Below are positions 58,219-64,000 of a stretch of DNA of 64,000 nucleotides, piece by piece. Position numbers and translations under genes: made by a program. The notes below the pieces were generated by a model, which was not told where the DNA came from, did not search any database, and saw only the letters and a program-made list of their open reading frames with translations. Origin of the DNA: Heterohyrax brucei (taxonomy: Eukaryota > Chordata > Mammalia > Hyracoidea > Procaviidae); contig CM053141.1 in the NCBI GenBank assembly GCA_028571685.1, positions 133,328,833-133,392,832 on the forward strand. Reading direction: 5' to 3'. Positions within the stretch are counted from its first letter, which is position 1; the number at the start of each line of letters is the position of its first letter.

Positions 58219-58524
58219 ATGAGGACCGCTGATATCATCACAGTATTGTTACTGGACAAAACTCTAGATTCCTGTTACCTGCCCCTAAAAACCAATTATA
58301 TGGTAGCTCAATTATACTTTGAGACACGTATCAGGGTGAGTGATGAAAAGGAAGTTAATTACTGTGTCCTAGCAGACACAGGGAGCAGGGAAGATTCTAT
58401 CAAGGTCCTGCTTAAAAATCATCAAGTAGTTGGGGTTACATATAAAGGAGCAGACTTACATTTAAAATGTAAATATAAGTATTGGTACCAGTGCCAGGGA
58501 GACAATGTGATTGATTACAGATGA
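58219..58524 (+). other. Open frame of unknown origin next to an LTR-like segment
   Basis: 101 codons from an ATG, with mixed polar/hydrophobic protein-like composition (e.g. EKEVNYCVLADTGSREDSIK, HQVVGVTYKGADLHLKCKY). I recognise no family. It stops two bases before the inverted repeat that bounds the LTR-like segment at 58526. It could be a decayed retroelement internal region or part of a processed pseudogene; no poly-A or intron structure decides between these. Confidence 0.25.
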
Positions 58525-58531
58525 AGACGGG

Positions 58532-58985
58532 TGTCATGGATTGAATTGTGTCCCCCTCAAAATAGGTATAGCCACGTGGCTGGGCCATTGATTCCCAGTA
58601 TCTTGTGACTGCCCTCCATTTGGTGGTTTTCCTATGCTGTATGTTAAAGGATTGGGGTGGGACTGTAAATGCCTTTATAAGCTCACCTCCCTGCTCCACT
58701 GTAAAGGGAGTTTCCCTGGAGTATGGCTTGCCCCACCCTTAATCCTTTCATCCTGCAGGAGATAAAAGGAAAGGAAAGCAGGCTGAGAATTGGGAACCTC
58801 ACAGCATCAAAACGGGTATTTGTACAGGGGCCTCTGGGGTCCTTTGAAGATATGCATCAGGAACAGGGATCTAGAATGCTTTCAGTTGCCATGTGAAGCA
58901 GGAGGCTCTGTACTGGCACCTGACTGTCATCTGTTTTGATGTTTCTAAAAAAGCTATGAAAACTGTGAAGACGTTATTTCCATGA
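58532..58985 (+). mobile_element. MaLR/ERVL-like LTR segment
   Basis: Starts 'tgtcatggattgaattgtgt cccc', the usual MaLR LTR opening, with 'ggctgggccattgattccca' and 'gggaacctcacagcatc' as further landmarks. It ends 'ttccatgacac', an unusually long inverted match to its own start. The right half is diverged from the other LTR copies in the window. Confidence 0.55.
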
Positions 58986-59148
58986 CACCCGTCAGTTAAA
59001 GTGTGACTTCCTACCAGGGCCAGGAATTTTTAAGACAGGAGAAAAGACAAGGCAATGTTACAAAGAAAATTGAATCTTTGCTATTTTAACTTCCCTTTTT
59101 AAAAATCGGGGTGTCTAAAGCTTCCCTCCTTTTTCAGTATTACATGTG

Positions 59149-59480
59149 TCATGGATTAAATTGTGTCCCACCCCCATCCCACCCCCCCCCCCGCCCCAAA
59201 TACATGCACAGCAATTTGGCTGGGCCATGATTCGTGCAATACCACAATAGTCCCCTGTGCTGTGAATTCTGCCTCTATAATGTTAAAGAGGAAGGATGGG
59301 TGGTAATTGTGTTAGTGGGGAAAGACTTAATGTCGGGACTCAGTGTGCAAGATTGCATTGTGCCTTGAGGCAACCTCTTCTGGTACAAAGGAGAGAGAAG
59401 CAAGTGGACAGTGTGGAACCTCACATGAACAGGAAAGAAGCCATGCTGGGAGCAGAATGTCACAGAATAAAATTTCTCTT
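59149..59480 (+). mobile_element. MaLR/ERVL-like LTR
   Basis: 'tgtgtcatggattaaattgt gtccc', 'ggctgggccatgattcgtgc', 'gtggaacctcacatgaacag', with an internal C-run at 59182-59192. Same orientation as 58532-58985, about 160 bp downstream. The frame 59296-59658 runs across it and out on the right side and has no recognised family. Confidence 0.6.
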
Positions 59481-60135
59481 TTTAAAACCATCCACTTGTG
59501 ATGTTACTGTTAGAGAAGTACCAGATGACCGAGACTATATCCCTAGTCAAATGGCCTTACTGCTACTGTGTCAGACAGAAAATGTTCGAGACTCAATTAG
59601 TCCTTTACTTCCAGCTCAACAGTTAGGCAGAGATTCAGCAGTAACGCCTTTGTTTTAGTCAACTTATATTCTAGCTGTAACACAGATCCAGAGTTTCAGT
59701 CCTAGATCTTAGAGTATTGTGACCCTTCCTATGGTCAGCACAGTGTACTCCCCCTGGTGATAGCCAAGGAAGTACCCTCCTCACAGTCCTATTAAAGGTG
59801 ACCAGCTGTGGGGAGTACCTGTGGCTCTACTGTGTCTGCTACTTAAGGTCAAGATTGTTCCGGATTTCTCTTCAACAGTGACAGCACAGACATGTTACTA
59901 GAGCTAGGACTTTTCTTCATACTGTCACATTCCTCTAAGGAGCAACTCTGACCTGGTGATGACTCTTGGCCTGGCGAAAACTTTCTTCAAACTGCATAGC
60001 TTCTAATGTAGCCCTTCCTTCCCTCTCTTCTTTCACAGATCTCAGCTCTGCACTGCAGTATGAAAGCTCTCCCTGGCTCCCTCTGTTCTCTCTCCCTTTG
60101 TCCTTCAAAGATGATAAATAATAAATCTCTGCTAT

Positions 60136-60640
60136 GTCTACTATGGATTGAATTGCTTCCCTGAAAACATATGTCAGCTTGGCTAGGCCGTGATTCTCTG
60201 TATGGTGTGATTATCCACCATTTTGTCATCTGGTGTGAGTTCCTTCTGTGTTGTAAATCCTAGTTCCATGATGTTAATGAGGCAGGATTAGTGGCAGATG
60301 TCTGTATGAGGTGGGACTTAATCTACAAGATTAGGTTGTGTCTTAAGTTTATATCTCTTGAGATAGAGAACGGAAGACTGAGCAGAGCAACATGGGGACC
60401 TCATAGCACCAGGAGTATACCATGTCCTTAGACCTGGGGTCCCCGTACTGAGAAGCTCCTAGACTAGATTGATGACAAGGACCACCCCCAACAGCTGACA
60501 GAGACAAAGCCTTCCCCTGGAGCTGGTACCCTGAATTCAGACTTTCAGCCTACTAGACTACAAGAGAATAAACTTGTGTTTGTTACAGCGATCCACTTGT
60601 ATCATTTGTGCTATAGGGACACCAGATAACTAACACACTG
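60136..60640 (+). mobile_element. MaLR/ERVL-type solo LTR
   Basis: About 505 bp, the best-preserved LTR here: 'tatggattgaattgcttccc', 'tgatgttaatgaggcaggat', 'gacctcatagcaccaggagt', 'tagactacaagagaataaac', ending 'caccagataactaacac'. It contains an AATAAA-like signal near the end, as MaLR LTRs do. Confidence 0.75.
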
Positions 60641-61434
60641 TCTAATCTCATTTTAGCAGCTGCATCTCAAATGTCCTGAAATGATGCACTTCTTGATCCT
60701 TTTCCTCACACCCTCCTTCTCTTACTCTCCCTTCCTCTTTCAAGGTTCAAGTTCTGTTTGGCTTAAATCTTCAGATTTTGTCTCTGTTTTTTCTCCTTCC
60801 CTTGCTAGGTACATCCCTCAGGGTGATAGTGTTGCTGGTAAAGTGTTTAGAACCGTCTGAATGAAGGTGGGTAAGGGCACAAGCCCTCTCAAATCACTGC
60901 GAAGATTAACTTAGTGCTAGTATGTATGTCTCCCGCAGCTTTGCTAAAAGAGTCTTTATGTCCTTCCCCAACTTGAATTATACTACACAGTGTCGTCTTC
61001 TGGTATCTCAGGCTTCAAGTTCCAAGCTTCAAGTCTTTGCTTGGTGGGAGGAAAAGAGGGTTAGGGCAGGGTTGAGGTAGTTGAGGAGAGTGCATTTCAT
61101 GGCACAGTAAGATGTTAGCCAAGCTCAAGGAATAGAAGAGTTTATATGAGGTGGAGAAGAATCTTTCCTTTTACTGTAAGATTCTCCTTTTTCTGCATTT
61201 GATGTTCCTTATTTGAAAAACTTTTACTATTCACAGACAAGTAGCTTACATTTCTTCCTTCTTCTTACCTTAGGTTTGTCTCTCACGTTGTAAGTTTCCA
61301 TTTTTTTGTTGTTAACTTAGCACAAAAACATTTGAACAAATTACTCAAGTTGTTAGCTGTCATTGTCTGTAGCATGTATTTCCCTTGCACTCATGTATGT
61401 TGAAAGATATACTTTTTGAAATGTTTAAAATTTC

Positions 61435-61520
61435 AGAAATCCACCTGATGGATTTGAACTGTCAACTTTTTGGTTAACAGCCCCAGCACTTTAACCACTT
61501 TGTCACCAGCTTTTCTGAAA
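61435..61520 (-). repeat. AfroSINE, head half only
   Basis: 'cacctgatggatttgaactg' ... 'ggttaacagccccagcactt taaccactttgtcacc'. Confidence 0.8.
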
Positions 61521-62392
61521 TTTCGATCAACAAGTAGAAAATAGCAGGTACAGTAAATAAATAAGTTAGAATGAAAAATTACCAGGCATTATCTTGTTGA
61601 CAGTGGTTGACTTTTTTTGGCCCACATATGGGATTTATTTTCACATACAATTTGAAAAACTATATAGACTCAAGAAGAAGGAAACCATCCTTCTGAGGTT
61701 TGTCTGACCAGATCACTTGCAGTATGGTTGAAACCTTCCATGTGCACCTGTATTTGCACACATAACTATGGGAGAAAACGCTGTGATGTCACAGTCATAA
61801 AAGTTGCTGTATTGTAATAAATCTCAGAAGGAAGCAATTAACCTTTAAGTTTTATCGTGACAAGAAGAAAATGGAAGTCCCTCTGCTTTTATATACAATA
61901 GCAGCACTCCAAGTGAATTCCTAGCTATTGTTCCTTCCCAAACTTGACTCTGGCTGCCAAGAAAAACAATACTTCTGATTTTAGGACCATTTGGCTGGAA
62001 TGTATCCTGGCCTGATGGACAGGTAAAAAGTTACTGTATTTGAATATCCTGCAGACTCCATGTAGACATGTTAAAAAGCCTGAGCTTCCTCTCCCACCCC
62101 TTTTGTTTTCCAGACACTCCACAACCATCAGGAGCATAAGGCCTGCGCTGGCCTGCACTGTACAAAATGTTCACTACCAGGGTTTCTTGATTGGCTACCC
62201 AGTTAAGTAAATCTCCTTGCCTGGAGGAAACTAAATTAAAATAACACTGAGGTCCATCCCCAAGCCCACAAAGGGAAATTAAAAACCAGGGCTGAAAATT
62301 TCCTCTGTTTTGCAATGAGTATTGCAGAACGACTGTCAGATGAAATTTCAAATGAGTTATTAACATTTTCCTATACACAAGATCAGGACACA

Positions 62393-62451
62393 ACCCCACC
62401 CTACCTCCCCAACCCCACCTCCCCACCCACCCTCCCACCCTCCCACCCCCC
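62393..62451 (-). repeat. C-rich tract (G-quadruplex potential on minus strand)
   Basis: About 59 bases made mainly of CCC/CCCC blocks separated by A, T or AC. The minus strand carries more than ten G-tracts of three or more. It resembles a small degenerate CCCAC/CCCTC minisatellite. Confidence 0.85.
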
Positions 62452-64000
62452 AGTTTCCCAAACACTGCACGTCTGGCTGATGTTTGTTCTTGGAAGAGTA
62501 CACTGCTAGAAATCATTAGTAATAAAGAGACCCTACCAACTGCATTTGCAATTGTATCGTCATATTTTATGTAAGGTCAAGAGAATCCTTTTGTCTGCTT
62601 TTTAGTAATAAACACAATTGAAAAGAAAGCATGGTGTGCTGGGCAAAGGCCTGAGAGGTCAACTGCTTCCCAATCTGTTCTGCAAGTCACACGTGCACAC
62701 GATTCCAGACAGATGAAAGTCTGTACTTTGTTTATGAAACCTCTGTAGAATGTGATTCCACCATCCTGCTTGGTAACTTTTCTTAGATTGGTGTAACCGT
62801 TAAGGCCAGGCATTTTGTCCAGCAGGCCCAGTGGTTTGTGTGGGCTTGCTGTCCTGGAAATGCTCCTATTTGGACTGACTCACTTGACCCTGAAAACTAG
62901 GTAATTCAGTGCAAATATATAAAGAGGGAAAAAAGGTTAGTTCTGGGAGCAAAGAACAGTAAGAGAGGGATTCTATAGCTCTTCCAGTATAACAATTGGC
63001 ACTTTATTTTTACAACATAAATGTACTAAAATAATATCTTCTCATAAAGCCATATTTTATTGGTATGTAAGTGTTTCAGTAAGGTGGAAACCACTTTAAG
63101 TGCAATAAATTGCTCCTATTCTCTTTGACTCTTGAAACAAATAATCATTAAGGGCAAACTTCTTGGGGTTCTGCATTATTTTGTTGGTATATTTGTAATA
63201 ATTCAATGTTTAAGGCATCATACCAAGACAGTCATTTCTTAGAAACAAATTCATACTCAGCAACCAGCAACATGAGGTGACTAGCATCAGGCATTCTTAA
63301 ATGGTTTTAGTATAGTTCATCTAAAGTCTAGTTTTGTTACACTTCTCTCCTCTTTCCCTACAAAGACCTGGTACGTTGACATTAACTGGTGTATTTCCAT
63401 ATTATTGTGTGATACCTACTATGGCTTGTTAACATGGCTTACCATATTTTCCGAGTTGAACAAAAAAAATGTTTATGGGAAAAACTTCAGATTTATGGAA
63501 GGTTTTGAGCATGTGACTCATATAAACTAGAATAAGAGTGTTATTTCTAAAACCTGGGGCTTGGTTTGAAGCTTCATCATACTGTTCTTGGGAAACCATT
63601 AAGCAAAAGGCTCTAAAGGGGTAGGAGCAATTGCACTGAGGAAGAAAATGTCAACAAACTTTAGAATTTGAACATCAAGAATTTCAGCTAAATATCCTCT
63701 TCTCTCCTTTCATTTGGCAGGGGTTTGGTTTTGGGAAAGTAATAAACTCTAGCACTCTAGTTGACCTGGGATGTGTTTAAGAAATCAAATTCGAGAATTA
63801 GAAGAAGTTTGACCTTTAACGTGGCCTCCCCACCTCAGAAGAGCTATAGAATGAGAAATATAAACAGAAAAGAAGAACAGAAATATGTATCTCAATTGTC
63901 TAGGTTTTGAATTTTTTTTTTTTAAGACTGTACACACCAAAATCTTAGGACAGAAGGAACAACCTTAAGTCTGTTCACACAGGTATTCAGTACTTATGTC

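Larger units (their letters stand above)
51241..64000. other. 3' flank of SNCAIP, no gene recognised
   Basis: 12.8 kb with AfroSINEs (52264-52470, 54248-54425, 56732-57080, 61435-61520), an RTE fragment (54428-55060), hAT-type pieces (55390-55990), MaLR-like LTRs (58532-60640), microsatellites and a C-rich tract. The stretches 52480-54240, 57120-57990 and 60650-64000 (apart from listed items) show no repeat or gene I recognise. Open frames here have no family resemblance. Confidence 0.75.

Noticed and set aside
62031-62516. 161-codon minus-strand frame
   Set aside because: Its central part is Gly/Val/Trp-rich translation of the C-rich tract, and the rest has no protein family resemblance.
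1-64000. CRISPR arrays, operons or other prokaryotic systems
   Set aside because: The regular repeats seen are dispersed SINEs and microsatellites. The DNA is clearly a vertebrate chromosome.

Overview
The window is a stretch of mammalian chromosome, almost certainly from an afrotherian and most likely an elephant. Three things show this. The coding sequence is split by GT-AG introns. About forty copies or fragments of the tRNA-headed AfroSINE family, known only from Afrotheria, fill the introns and the 3' flank. Fragments of an RTE-type LINE whose end resembles the AfroSINE tail are also present, on an older background of L1, MIR, MaLR/ERVL LTRs, hAT and mariner fossils. I made the species and family assignments by recognition, not by a database search.

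One protein-coding gene is recognised: SNCAIP, encoding synphilin-1, the alpha-synuclein-interacting protein, on the + strand. Seven internal coding exons lie at 3526-4394, 6787-6966, 15089-15202, 24801-24926, 28706-28875, 35351-35443 and 36136-37204. A terminal exon begins at 50656, and its first four bases and the two after them give one Ala codon and the stop (50659-50661). All junctions are phase-compatible. The joined frame covers the last 875 residues; about 43 N-terminal residues and the 5' end of the gene lie upstream of the window. The projected length of about 918 residues compares with 919 for the human protein as I remember it. The exons encode, in order, a long disordered N-terminal region, the ankyrin-like repeat block, the coiled coil, and a long Ser/Pro-rich C-terminal region.

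Layout: 1-3525 is intron with no exon seen; 3526-50661 is the gene body with introns of 2.4, 8.1, 9.6, 3.8, 6.5, 0.7 and 13.5 kb; 50662 to about 51240 is the 3' UTR with two AATAAA signals; from there to 64000 is a repeat-bearing 3' flank with no convincing gene.

The most interesting unexplained signal is in the last intron. At 43488 a reading frame of 113 codons opens directly after a TAG splice acceptor. It is in the phase of the upstream donor, sits in a GC-rich island of AT-rich DNA, and ends 37 bases before an AATAAA. It looks like an alternative last exon that would replace the final Ala of synphilin-1 with a long proline/leucine-rich tail. Also notable are two mariner-derived palindromic elements of about 0.5 kb with the same internal rearrangement, an ideal four-tract G-quadruplex motif in the sense strand of the last intron, a second G-rich tract on the minus strand downstream, and a perfect 15-bp inverted repeat enclosing a MaLR-like segment next to an unidentified reading frame.
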